Positions 36,001 through 48,000 of a stretch of 64,000 nt of DNA are shown piece after piece (position 1 is the first letter of the stretch; the number at the start of each line of letters is the position of its first letter). A program made the position numbers and the translations under genes. Source of the DNA: Marthasterias glacialis (taxonomy: Eukaryota > Echinodermata > Asteroidea > Forcipulatida > Asteriidae); assembly GCA_911728455.2 (NCBI GenBank), contig OU452236.1, positions 7,992,171 to 8,056,170 on the forward strand. The letters are read 5' to 3'. Under the pieces are notes generated by a model. The model was not told the DNA's origin and ran no database searches. It saw only the letters and a list, made by a program, of their open reading frames with translations.

Positions 36001-39000
36001 TTAACAAAAACTGGTGCATCCAGCTTGGGATTTTGTCTCTGGTGGAATGTTGTCCCCTCTCAGTGGCCACATCCAGTACGTACACAAGTGTATGCACCAG
36101 CTCTTACTATTACACTGACACTACAAAGTTGTCATTTGGACACAATCAACTTTTTGCTGCATTTCGCCTGTCTCTCTGCTGCTGTCTTTGGCATTCTCCT
36201 TACACTCAATTAGAAAACCTGTGTATTGTGAGACTCTTATGTCCCTGTTTAAAAAGAAAAGTGTTGTCTGAAATTAATTTTCCTTCAATCAAATGAAAAC
36301 ATTCAAGTCAAATAATGTGTCTTACATGTCAATGGGGTGCATTTCACCCAAAACACCATTAATTATTCACTTGTGTACTTGCATATAACACACATGATGG
36401 TGGATTAAATTAAAAATACAAACTATGATGGATCTTAGAGCATTGTTTTAGAATTAATGAGCTTCATTAAGTTGTATGATGGGTAATAGGTAAGCTGTCA
36501 GCCAATCCACTGTTCAAAATTTCTTCCATTGACTGACGTAATATACGTGACTGACATTACAATATCGTGACTGACATTACATGTGACTGACATTTCACTT
36601 TTGTTTAACTGATCAAATCTTTAAATAACAATTTTTTGCCCACTTGATAACATCATAGCACTTCCCACACCCCATACTAAGAAAATAATGAAAGGCAGAT
36701 TTTAATTGTTATCCTGTATGTTTTTATGGGAAAAATAAATGTTTTTTGTGACTGACATTACGTTAAGCCTAAGCGTTATTTTGACGGCACATCCTGGGTA
36801 GCTATAACACTAATTTCATTTTTCAAAAGTCATTTTCCTAAAATAGACACCAAGTGTTGTTATTTTAACACAAACATTTATTACATATCAATAGACTAAC
36901 TGAATAATAACAAAATATTTAAGTTTGGTGTTCTTACCTACGATTGGCGACATAAATGTAGTGACATCTTCCGAGTGCTGTAACTTACAAAATAGTTGGT
37001 CCAGAACAATTGTTTTAGTATTTCTAGAACCTGCAAAATACACCCTGTCGATTTTGCAAAAGATATTTGAACAAAGATCATTTTGAAATTTTGACCCTCG
37101 TGTCGCACTTGCGTGGAATTGCCCTCTACATGCTAAAAAGTAAGCATGGTTTGTCACTATTTTCTCCTGATTTGGACGACAGATTGAGCCCAAATTTTTA
37201 CAGGTTTGTTTTGTTCATTTAGCCTATATATTGAATCACACAAAGTAAGAACATCGCACTAACAGCTTCACCAATCCTATATTTTACCTTTAAGCAGTAT
37301 TGTCTAAGAATTTTCTTTTATTATAAGGGTTTGAAATTGTGTCTTATGCAAGAGATATTTTCTCAAATACACAAATTATTTGCCAGTAGCTAAGAAGATT
37401 CCCATCTTAATTGCTGTTCAATCTTGTGGTAATTGTTGACCCGGCGTGGCATGGTGTGGCGTGGAGTTAGGTGGCAGGCGTAGGGAAGAATGTAATTATT
37501 CCTCTCAGAAAACAGCTGCCGTTTTTCACACAAATGCGTTTACACTCGTGAGTCTGGGGCGGAAATCACTTGTCACAGTGTACGCCGAACAAGAACATTA
37601 CAAACGGCGTAGGCCGACCGGGGCAATCAATCTGAAATAATATAGGCAGGCTGGGGTGAATCTTTCGATTGCAATTCAATCGGGGTATCTCATTTCTCTG
37701 AGTCGCTACATCCGGAACCCGGAACTTGTTGTGAAGGTGTACATGTAAATCAGCGTGCAGGCCTTGGGGTATTGTTGTTGATGAAGCGTCCGAGGTGACA
37801 ATTTACAGAAGTGAAAATTGCCCGAGTTGAGATATCGTGTGTCGCGTATGCACCTCTATATGAAGATTAATTGGGCAAAGCATCTAGACTGCTCCAGTTG
37901 AGAGGGGATTTGTTATAATGTGATTTGAACCGTGCACTTTTGCAGCCTGTACTTAACTTACCATGTGAATGATATACATACATGCAACTATACTGTAGTA
38001 CCCGTAGGTAACCACTTAAATTTTGAAGAAGAAAAGAAAGACAGATTCCGTGAGTGCCTGTGGCCTTTGCCTTTGTAGGCCTTGGCCCAGGGGCAACAGA
38101 GAAAATTGCTTCCGTGCCCTTAGTCCTTGCCTCAAAATAGTGCAATTTAAGGCCTGCCTTGGTGTCCCTTCAATTGTTTCTAAGCTTGCGGTCTTTATTC
38201 CTTTGGTCAAATTTCCTGCCGGCTTCTGAAATAACATTCTAGGATTCTGTGCTCGATGTTGATCGCAGTCTGCACAGGGGCCCAATTTCATGCCACAGCA
38301 TTCTGTGCTTACGGCATCCTGTAAAGCACGTAAATCTACATGTATTGGCCATAAGCAAAATATTCCACTGAAAGCAGGGACACGAAATTGGGCGCAGGTC
38401 ATACACGTCAAATAAAATTTCAAATGTGATTACTTTGTGTTTCAGCAGGCAAAGGTCTGCTCTAGGCCTTCGGAAGTAGATACTCAACAAAAATACAAGA
38501 AATTGATTTTTTTTTCCATCGGTTTTGGAAGGGATTTTGTGCTTATTCATATTTTATTTTGATTTCAACAAATTCTAATAAGGAGTTAGTTTCAGGGGGA
38601 GGAATTTCTTGTGCTTTATAATATTTTTGATATTTTTAAAGAATGTTGGTACTAGTACAGTACATGTAGTAGTATTAGGGTTCTCAAAAGGAAGCTTCCT
38701 GACTAAAAAATCAAGATTTGTTTTTTCTCCGAAACTACTCATGTACTTTTTTTTATATTATATCTTTAACAATGAGATTCTGATATTGATTCCAATTTTT
38801 ATTAAGAAAGTTATGTATCGTAGTTTCAGTGCATAGATGTCATATCGATTTTGTAATCAACAGTGTATCTTGCACGAGAGACGCTCTGTGCAAAAATGTT
38901 GTATTACCGTTTCGTAATGTTGTAGCTTGTACGAGAGAGGCTCTGTGCGAAAAATGTTTTACTATCTGTACCTAACATTTTTGTTTACATCCTAGACAAT

Positions 39001-42000
39001 TTTTTAGCTACATTTAACGTTTTTAGACTTTAAACTTGGATGTCACGTATGCTATTTATGGAAATGTAACGTTTTTTTCACTGACACAACGGTGACACAA
39101 CGGTATGTTGTTTTATTCCTTGTCTAGTAGGTACTTAAAATCTTTCGTCAAATGTGTCACAGAAGAGTTCCTTAAAACATAAGAATCCATAATAACTTGA
39201 TGGATACTGAATTTATTATTCTGAATCAAGTCTGAAATTGTGCGTGTGGGTTTGTGCCCAAGGGCTGAGAGAATTTAGACATACTGTGGCTCAATGATAA
39301 AAGATCGATTCATTAAGCCCCGCCCCCTACACATATTGACCAATCATAGCATTGGCTACATCACCGCTGTTGACGTGAGCAGCACAGTGTGCGTCTCTTC
39401 AATGCCACACTGCACGACATGAACGTGCACTCATTAATAAGTACGCGCACGCATGTTTACATTTTGCAATAAGATTTTATTGTGTCGGACTTGGTGGTGT
39501 ACCCAAGGCTGTGTTTGGTCAATATGTAAGGGGTGGGGCTTAATAGATAGGTCTATTGACTTGAATATAAAAAAACAATATCTGTTTCGGTTTACTTTAT
39601 GCATTATTCCTATCAGGAGACACGGGGTCAGATGTACAGATTATTCCAAAACCATTTTTATAATTAAAATTTATAACCATTCAATAAATATAACAGGCAT
39701 GTGATTTCGCAGGGTTTTTCCTGATTTCAGGATTTGCTCAAAATCTCCTTGAACCTTTAAATTTTTATTGAAAGAAATAAAGCAATCACCAAAGGGAGAA
39801 AGAATAGTCCACATTGTGTCCAAACCTGTAGTTTTGTATTCCTGGTGATGCCCAGAGTCTGTAAACCTCCCGAATTGTAGAATTTGGGAGGTTCAGGGTA
39901 TAAAATAAAGGGGGGGACCCAGACCTGCAAGCCATTTTCAGGAATGTTTACAAACATCAACTCTCATCCCAGATATAATCCAGTTACTGTACATTTATCT
40001 TTTCATATCAGAACCTAAGAAACCATGCAGTTATTCAAGAAACAAATCAAAATACACCTCATGTAAAAAGTAATTTTGTAATTGTTTGTGTTTCCCCTTG
40101 TTTTGTTTTAGTGCCTTGATCACCTTATGGTGGTTTTGTGCACTTCACAATGACTCTGTTATTATTAATATTATTATTAACAGAAGCTAGAATTGATCTA
40201 AGATGTAGATCTGTGCTCAAGAACATGCCAAGTCTGATGGTGTTGGTGCTATTTATGTATGTGAGCGCCCAACCTACTATTATCATTATTATTATCAAAT
40301 GTACGCACAGGTAAAACGATGACTCAAATTCAAGTCTGAGTCACTATGTGGGAATTGAATCGCACTTGGGTTATGTTACTGTGGGAATGTTGCCGTCATG
40401 TGCATATAATGCATCATTCAAATGTTCATCCCTAAGCCAGATGGCAAAACTCTGGATGAAAAAAACAACACTTATTGATATACATGTAAAGTACACAGTT
40501 TTCGCTATTTGTAGTGTTGAAATTTATTCATTTATTTTTTACTCTTTATTGTTTAATGAATTTGACATTGCAGACTAAATTTGGGTGATTTCATGCACAT
40601 GAAACTTAAGAGAAAAAGCATTCTATTAGTCTGTGTTTGAATTGATGACTTTGACAGTGGTCATGGCTGGATCACTGAAATGGTCTTTTCTTCAACGGGC
40701 AGGCCTCGACTTAAAAAAAAAGGGGGGGGGGCATGCCAGAGAAATTGCACATTTCCCACAAAGGGCATGCTGGCCAAGTTGGTAGTGACAGTATAATTTT
40801 TCTGCAGGGGCACTTGGCCAACTCGGCAGGGCATCGAGGCCAATGGCCTCAGTGGCCTTGGTGAAGTTGTCATAGCCAAAGTTGCTTCATTGGAACACGG
40901 TCATGTTTTATCAATACCATACCATGGCTGTTACTTAAATATTTCAATCATTCCTCCTCAATTTGTGTCTAAGTCCCTGTGTGCAATCATGGATACTGAT
41001 TTTCATAACACCATAAAGGGGCCAGACTATTTTGTCTTCCGGCCTCGGTTTAGATATATTCAATTGAAATTGGGGAAAAATAAGATGGCAGCACCACAAA
41101 GAAAATCTAAACAAGTGTTCGAGTCCTTTCATGCATTTGCAACTACATATGAATACTGATTTTCATCACACCAAAAAGGAACCAGGCTGTTTTGTCTTCC
41201 AGCCTCGTTTAGATACATTCAATTGAATTGGGGAAAAACAAAATGGCAGCACCACAAAGAAAGTTGAAGCAATTGTCTCAGTCCCTGTGTGTATTTAGCA
41301 ACTATTGATACTGATTTTCATCACACGAAAAAGGGGCCAGGCTGTTTTGTCTTTTGACCTCGGTGTATAGATACATGCAATTGAATTGAACAGGATGACA
41401 TCACTACACAGAAAGTCCAGTGTCTCCAAAACAAGTGTGTTGTGTTCCGTAGTTTCACTGAAGAACTGATGGTGCATTGCACATGGCTCTGTTTACTGGG
41501 AACGCATTTTAAGAGATTGCATGTAGTATAGTTATTATGTGTCATGTTGCATTGCATAGAATGTAGGCTTGCATTTTACTCTATTTAATACTGTAAAACA
41601 TCATAATTTTTTGTTAAGTTTTTAAGAAAAAAATGAAATACTGCATTCATGAATGATACTGTTACTGTTAGTCATGTAGGAACAGTCTACTTCAGGGAGC
41701 TCTAAGACTATGTGGCCTACACAAATGTTAATGTTGCCCTGCAGTGTTTCACTCTCACCTTTTCTGAATTGATTTTTCCCCCCAATCTCTTCAACCCAAA
41801 AGGAATGGGAGAATAGAACAAGAAAAGAAACATAAAAGTGTTGCACGCCGGAGCTCTGCCCCCACAAGCCAGAGATGTGTGAATCTCTGGTTGTCGATAA
41901 TGAAACATTGTTAGCCGCCGTAGCCATCGTGAATGAATGGGGGTGGTGGGCTGGCCTTATAGAAAGAGTTCCGTTTTGATTCTGTAAATAGCATTAGCTA

Positions 42001-45000
42001 GTTCTTCTGGCTGTTTAACATCCTGGGCATTATGATGGTTTGTATTCAGGAGAAAAAATGTATTCCTCGAAACCTCGCCTCCAAGTTTTCTTTCAATGGA
42101 AGAAAGAACATTCTTTGTTTTTACACTTTGGTTTGTCTCGAAGCCAATTATTTTGTTAGGTGTGGGTGTTACCATGAAATTAGTGCTTCAGTCATTTCAA
42201 GTTTTGTTAACATGTACATGTATGTTAGGAATGGATCAGTGATTTGAAAAACATGGGCTAAGACTTCAAGATTCTGCGACAATCTGTAGAGTGTAATGCT
42301 TTCCGAGTCCTTTGCATATGTCCTAATGTGTAGTCCACTGAGTCCACTGACTAGAGGCCAGTTTGATTCCTGTAAATGCTGCAGGTGCGACAACAATTTA
42401 ATAGATGCAATAATTGCATTGGGGATAAAGAATATGTCAGGAAACACAGTAAAGGTGGCCACTTTGCAGCCGTCACATTAGCAGTTTTTCCAATGGCTCT
42501 AACTGGTTTTTTTTAAGTACTAGAACCCGGCAAAAAGTGTTTCAACGTGTGAAAGGACATGCAGGCTTACACTGAAAATAATCTGAGTCAAATCGTGTTT
42601 TTAGTTTTTAGTTTAAAATCACTTGCAAAATTTCATCAAAATTGGAGGGAAAAATTGACCTGCATTTTCCATCATGAAATTTTGAGAGTAATTAAAAACA
42701 TTGATACTCCTATTCAACTCAAATTATTTTCAGTATAAGCCTGCATGTCTCTTCACATGTTGAAACATTTTTGGGTAGTTTCAGGTACTTAAAAAAAGTA
42801 ATTGCCATTGGAAGAACTGCTAACGTGACGGTAGATAAGTGGTCCCTTTTAGTGTCATATACTATTTTGGTTTTACCCTTACACCGATTTATGATAAGCA
42901 CTGTGTACTACAGAAAAATACTACATACTACTCGGTTGGGATTCGAACCCACGACCACGCCATTCTAGAGCAGGTGTCTTAACCACTAGAGGTGCCTGGT
43001 GAAATATTTTGGCGTGTGTTTTGGTTGTCCTAGAACTGTTTGTTGTTCACAAGTTTTTATCTTGTCAGAAAGACCCAATAGGCCTAATCTCAATCAATAA
43101 AAAATCTGGGTCTCACTAGACTTGCTGTGATTATTCTCTGCCCCCTCACTAAGCCCTCTAGAAACTCATCTTGTCTCTCTGTCTTTTGTTGCAGCCCTAT
43201 TTGTTTCGACATAATAGATGAAGCTCATATGACCAAGTGTGGACACAGCTTCTGGTAAGAAAAAACAATAACAAATGTATTCCTTGTTAAGTTCCCCAAA
43301 GAAGCTAATATTTTAAAAATGATTGTTTTGTTAAAGGCAGGGTATACCTTTGGTATTTGGAACTGTACTTTTGTTTCAATCCTATATTATTGTAGATTGA
43401 AAATCTGGAGCAGTTATTTCCACGCAGAAGGATCTGAAAATGCTGAAACTGCATGTTTTTCATTACGTGAAAAAAGCTTCATGACTGAAGCCCTTTCTCA
43501 GATTCAAATATTTGATTGAGAAATAACCTCTTTCTCAAAAACTACAGTACTTCAAAGGGAGTCGTTTCTCCCAATGTTTTATTCTATCAACATGCTCTCC
43601 ATTGCTCCTTACCAAGTAAGTTTTTATGGTCATTTATTTTTGGAGCAAAAAATAAGAAGAAAAAAAAGTATCCCCTGCCTTTAAACACGAGATAAAAACC
43701 GTCCTCAAGGAATAAAAGATACCACAAATATGCAACCAATTTTAGCATACACACACCAAAAAAAAAACTACACAAAAACACAAGGGTAATTGGAAACAAA
43801 TTCAGAAACTGCAACTAATGATACACAATCTGTTTGAATTGATTTAGGATAAATTAAAGCAAACAACAAACACAGCCCCAGGCATTGAATTTGCTTTTCT
43901 TGGAAGTTCCCGAGGGTAATATTATTTCTGGGGGGATTTGATATCACTATCATCTAATCAACGAGCTAGTTTGACTGTAGAATTGGACCATTTCTGTTGT
44001 TTGTACTGTATATAAATGAACAGCCAAAGTTGAACCCTGGAGATATGATGAGCCACAGAGCGTTTGAAGAGGCCTTCAGTTTCATAGGATACCTGAGCTT
44101 CAAGGGTGTGTCCCCCTCCCGCCACTTTTCATTTTTTTTTCACAAATTATCTTGTGACATCCAGTTTTTCTTTAAAAGAAATAAAAGCTATTATAACACA
44201 CCACTCCCTGGTTCTTTATCCTGATTGGCTGAAACACGATCGCGTGGGGTGAACTAATATAGCCTAGTGCATGAAATCTGCACCACACGCTCCGCACGCG
44301 CTTCATTTGGGGGAAATAGTTTGCAAAGCGGGAAATAGTTAAAAAAAAAAAAAAAATATTGACTGGTAAACAGCGCCCTCAAGAGAACGAAAATGGCGGC
44401 GTCTGCGGATCGAGAAGAATCTCTGGCCAAAAAAATGTGATTTACTCTTCTAACCGACATTTTGGACTGAGGTGTGTTATAAAACACATATGGACTGACA
44501 TTATTCGGGCAATAGTGCACGTCTATGCACCCGTCGGGCTTGTGAGTGACCAGGAGAGGGTCCTGTTTCCCTCGGCCAAAGGCCGAGGGAAATAGGACCC
44601 TCTCCTGGTCACACTCAGGCCCTCGGGTTGCATAGACGTGCACTATTTCCCTCATTGCCAGTCCATATGTTTATACTAACAAGGGGCCAGTTTTCAGAGA
44701 ACTGCCGAGGCACATTGTCAGGAACAGGGGTTACCAGCCCCCCCAAAAAAAGATACCATGAAATGTTTATTGCTTTCGGTCACACAAATGTTTGCTGAAC
44801 AGAATTTACCAAGAAATAGTTTAAACTCTGTACTAGCTGTATGAATTTTTGCAAAAGCAAAGTCACAAATTCATGTTTTTACATTTTTAAAAATTCATGA
44901 CAGGTACGTAACATGTATTAATCGGGGTAACATTGTTTCATGTGTTAGGAAGTGTCAAAGTTTGCACACAAAAAAGCAAATATCTGCTATAAAAAAGGAC

Positions 45001-48000
45001 CACAGAGATATGTGGATGGTGAGTTAGCAATTATCACTTTATTTTGGTTTCTAATTGTTTGTATCCTTAAAGTAAAAAAATGTATTTATATATGTTTTTT
45101 AAAATTTCAGTCACAAGTGCATTATTCAGAGCCTAGAAGAAAGCAACAGATGTCCCAAGTGTAACTTTGCCATCGAGAAGAACGACCAGATATTCCCAAA
45201 CTTTGCATGTGAGTTCAAGGCATCCTGATCAGATGAACATCTGATAGTGGAGAGATTTAGGAGCTGGGGCTCTGCAGAATGGGAAATTATAGCCAAAACA
45301 AAATAAAGATATTTAATGTTGATTTAGGTTTTTCCCGGATGCGTAGTTAATAAGTCATACATCTCTGTTTAATCAGTGCTTTTTTAGTCCTTGGTAAAGA
45401 TCTGTGAGCGATTTGGATAGAAATTATTAGGATTTATTTGGTTTTTCTTCTTCCTTCATCCTGCCCAACTCTTCTTCATTTCACAAAATAACTCTGAATT
45501 GAAACCGAATTGATCTTTTGAAACTCAACAGACAATTGAACCTCAACATCAAGATTTCACTTGAACAATGATGTCATGATGATGCCATCAGGTGTTGATT
45601 TAAGATAGTTGAATAATATTTATGAAAAAAATTGTAACTCCTGAACCACATAATGGGATTTACAATCTATACATCATTGAAGAGGTCATAAATACTAAGA
45701 AACTTTGCCATTGACATGTTCCCAAGTTGACCTTGTCTTCCGGTCCAAACCAGAAGTACAAACAATTATCAAAAGCCTTAATTGCAGCTCTGTAGTCAAC
45801 ATGAAGTGAAATTTGAACATGGTTTTTGTGTATGAAGTGATAATTACCTCTTTGCCTTCTCCACTGTAACAGTGATGGTAATAGGCTACTAAAAAACAGG
45901 GTTGCAAACCCAAATCAACGGCCGATGGGAGACTTTTGAGGACACTAGATGGCAGCAGACTTACCAGGTGTATCCTGTGTCTATCCTTACCTCGGAAATG
46001 AGCGCATGCTCAACTACATAAACAATGACAATTTACCTGGTATGTCTGCTGCCACCTATCATTTCAAAGTCTCCCATTGGATGGAAACTGTTTGTGTTAA
46101 CAACGTGATGTTTACAAACTTTTTATTTTCTTGTTCCAAAACAAACTGAGTGTGCAGTTTTTAAATCTTATTTTTATTTTTTCCGTTAATGATATCAAGG
46201 GGCCTGCAAAAGTGACTAGCCCTGTCACCTGTAGACCTGAAGATACCTGTATAGAGAAGACGATCTTAAGCAACGAGTTCTGCATAATTCTGAATGTCCA
46301 ATTTCTTTCTTTTCATTCACAGTAAATGAATTGGTTTTAAAGTATCGACAAAAGTCTGATGAAAAACGGTTGAAACTCTCTCCACCAGTAAGTGACTCAG
46401 GAATAATGTCTGCCCATTATGGTGCTATGTAAATAAATGGGTCTTATAATTTGAACATAATTGTCATACCTTGTGGGGAACAAAAATGAGCGCTGTGAGA
46501 TGCCCTCAGGTTTGATAAAGTGCTATGTAAGAGCTGTGTACTATTATTATTATTGGGTTGATGAAAAGTATGATTTCTGAAATCCAACTGTTGGCAACTC
46601 TGCTAACATACAGATCTTTATTATGATTTTGATTTGACAGATTCTTCAAAGTTCTAGTAACATTACCTTGAATGTCAGAGGGTTGGATCGAAGGGTTGAA
46701 TAATTTACTTGAATAACTCACTGCATTCTTTTGATATTTTGAGTTGAGTCTAAAGTTTGTGTTTTTCTTTCCCTCCTTCAGAATAGTCATATAAGTGAAT
46801 TGCAGGAACTAATTACAGATCAAGAGAAATGGGACCTGACCGAAGTCAACCTGATGCTGGAGGTCCTGGTCAGCAAGAAAAGACAGCTGGAAATGGTGAG
46901 AGACTGGGTGCTGGACTCTTTAAACAAGTCATTATTAAATGTCCAAATTGAATAATTGTACAAGTTGAGTAACTGCTTTAGGAATCAGGGATGAGAAATT
47001 TCAGAAGTTTTGGGGGGGAATTCAGACCTTTTGATATCTGTAAAACAAAAGTTATCTTCAGATGTAAATCCTGCTCTTTGACATGTTTGATCTACTTTTC
47101 TAGTGCTGAGGATACTATACCAGAAGCTCCTTGAACTCTGTAACTCCACGGGTTACCAATATAGAAATGGCAGAATTTCAGCATATCTTCTCAAATTTGA
47201 ATCCTAGTTTCAAACATTATTGTCAGCAATGACCCTCACCTCTGAATAATCTATGTAAAGTTCATTTGGCTTCCAAGTTTGCATTGATCTTTTGGACCAG
47301 GTCACTGATTACAAGAGAAGGCTAACTTGCCATCTAGATACATAAATTTGAGAGGGCAAGGCCATTTCGTTTTACAAAGGGCACTTCCATTAGAAAATCT
47401 AATAGTCTATGGGATACTTTTGAAGGGGCACCAAGGCCAAGACTAGGGCAACAGAGGCCACGTCCTCCATGGCCTCCATGCAATTTCAGGCCTTGGTACA
47501 TGTAATTTACCAAGTGGATTAATTCAAGTCGCTGTGACTTTATATTTTAATAGATGGTTTCCGAGGGGCATTTTGTAGAATTCTAATTTAACTTCAATGT
47601 TTTGTCTCCACTCTATAATGCAGGACAGCTGGTTTGCTCAGAGCCAAATCTTGAAGGAGTTTTTAGAACATGCAAAAATAAGAAAGCAGGAGGTATGTCC
47701 CAAGTACTGCATCAATATCGAATGTTCATTTCTGGTTGTTTTATTAGATACACACATGTACCTGAGGGCTGGAGGAACAGGAGGAGGGGGGGGGGGTTAA
47801 ATTAAAGGAATTATTTTAGGAACAACTGAGCTATGAATGCTTTAGCTGAACACGATTGCCCAGTTCTTCCATAATCCATCCCCTGGTGGGGTCTGAGTTT
47901 GATGGCATCACAGCCAATCTTAGCTAAATGTTTTGGTGGTGAGTAGTTAGGGAGGCTTCAGGGCCCTTTAGGTTAGGTTTTAACAAACAAATTTCAAGAA

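Larger units (their letters stand above)
34548..37124. mobile_element. Unrecognised 2.6-kb element with GGGCAATTCCAC termini and GTGACTGACATTAC repeats
   Basis: It begins GGGCAATTCCAC (34548-34559) and ends GTGGAATTGCCC (37113-37124), a perfect 12-bp inverted pair. The junctions TTTA (34544-34547) and TCTA (37125-37128) look like a 4-bp target duplication with one change. The empty site reads GTTTACATGCTGAAAAG in the MITE copy at 57.6 kb. Eight direct 14-mers of GTGACTGACATTAC type lie inside, four within 410 bp of the left end and four in the right quarter. No transposase, integrase or other protein was recognised, so it is probably non-autonomous. The superfamily is unknown. Confidence 0.8.
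34370..37293. mobile_element. TTAA-bordered MITE (copy 1) split by a larger element
   Basis: The outer parts 34370-34547 and 37125-37293 together rebuild a MITE of about 350 bp that is seen intact at 57446-57809 and, inverted, at 51119-51484. Left end TTATAGGTAGAATACAGGAT, right end CCAATCCTATATTTTACCTT then TAA. The borders are TTAA (left copy mutated to TTAT), as left by piggyBac-type integration. A 2577-bp element lies in its middle. Confidence 0.85.
18035..43194 (+). other. COP1 intron 1 (25.2 kb)
   Basis: This long phase-2 intron falls within the codon for the first RING cysteine. It holds nested SINE/DNA elements (18648-19520), fold-backs (19604-19813 and 27392-27551), a Mutator-like element (28681-29195), a GAGTC minisatellite (30171-30290), a 2.6-kb element inside a MITE (34370-37293), a 233-bp MITE (39312-39544), a hAT-like copy (39694-39972), a tandem array (40960-41420) and several CAGGCCTG repeats. 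Between these, 20000-22400, 24300-27300, 29200-30100 and 32600-34300 are AT-rich with no supported gene on either strand. Confidence 0.85.
43255..45110 (+). other. COP1 intron 2 (1.9 kb)
   Basis: It contains a TTAA-bordered MITE (43331-43684) and a long palindrome (44487-44669). The rest is unremarkable AT-rich sequence. Confidence 0.8.
46896..47623 (+). other. COP1 intron 5 (728 bp)
   Basis: It contains a repeat (about 46984-47250) that is shared with intron 7, and a CAGGCCTG-type repeat (47347-47496). Confidence 0.75.

Noticed and set aside
35923..36296. Two overlapping frames inside the 2.6-kb element as a transposase
   Set aside because: No catalytic motif or family resemblance, and both are short overlapping frames in a low-complexity middle region.
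34561..36761. CRISPR-like array from the eight 14-mers
   Set aside because: Spacing is irregular (about 2 to 1600 bp), units are too short, and the host is an animal. They belong to a transposable element.
38016..38423. 135-codon open frame on the minus strand
   Set aside because: It lies over a degraded CAGGCCTG-type repeat and a GGGCCCAATTTC-type repeat. No protein family is recognised.
44254..44655. 133-codon open frame on the minus strand
   Set aside because: It runs through the 183-bp palindrome; the open frame is a by-product of that structure.
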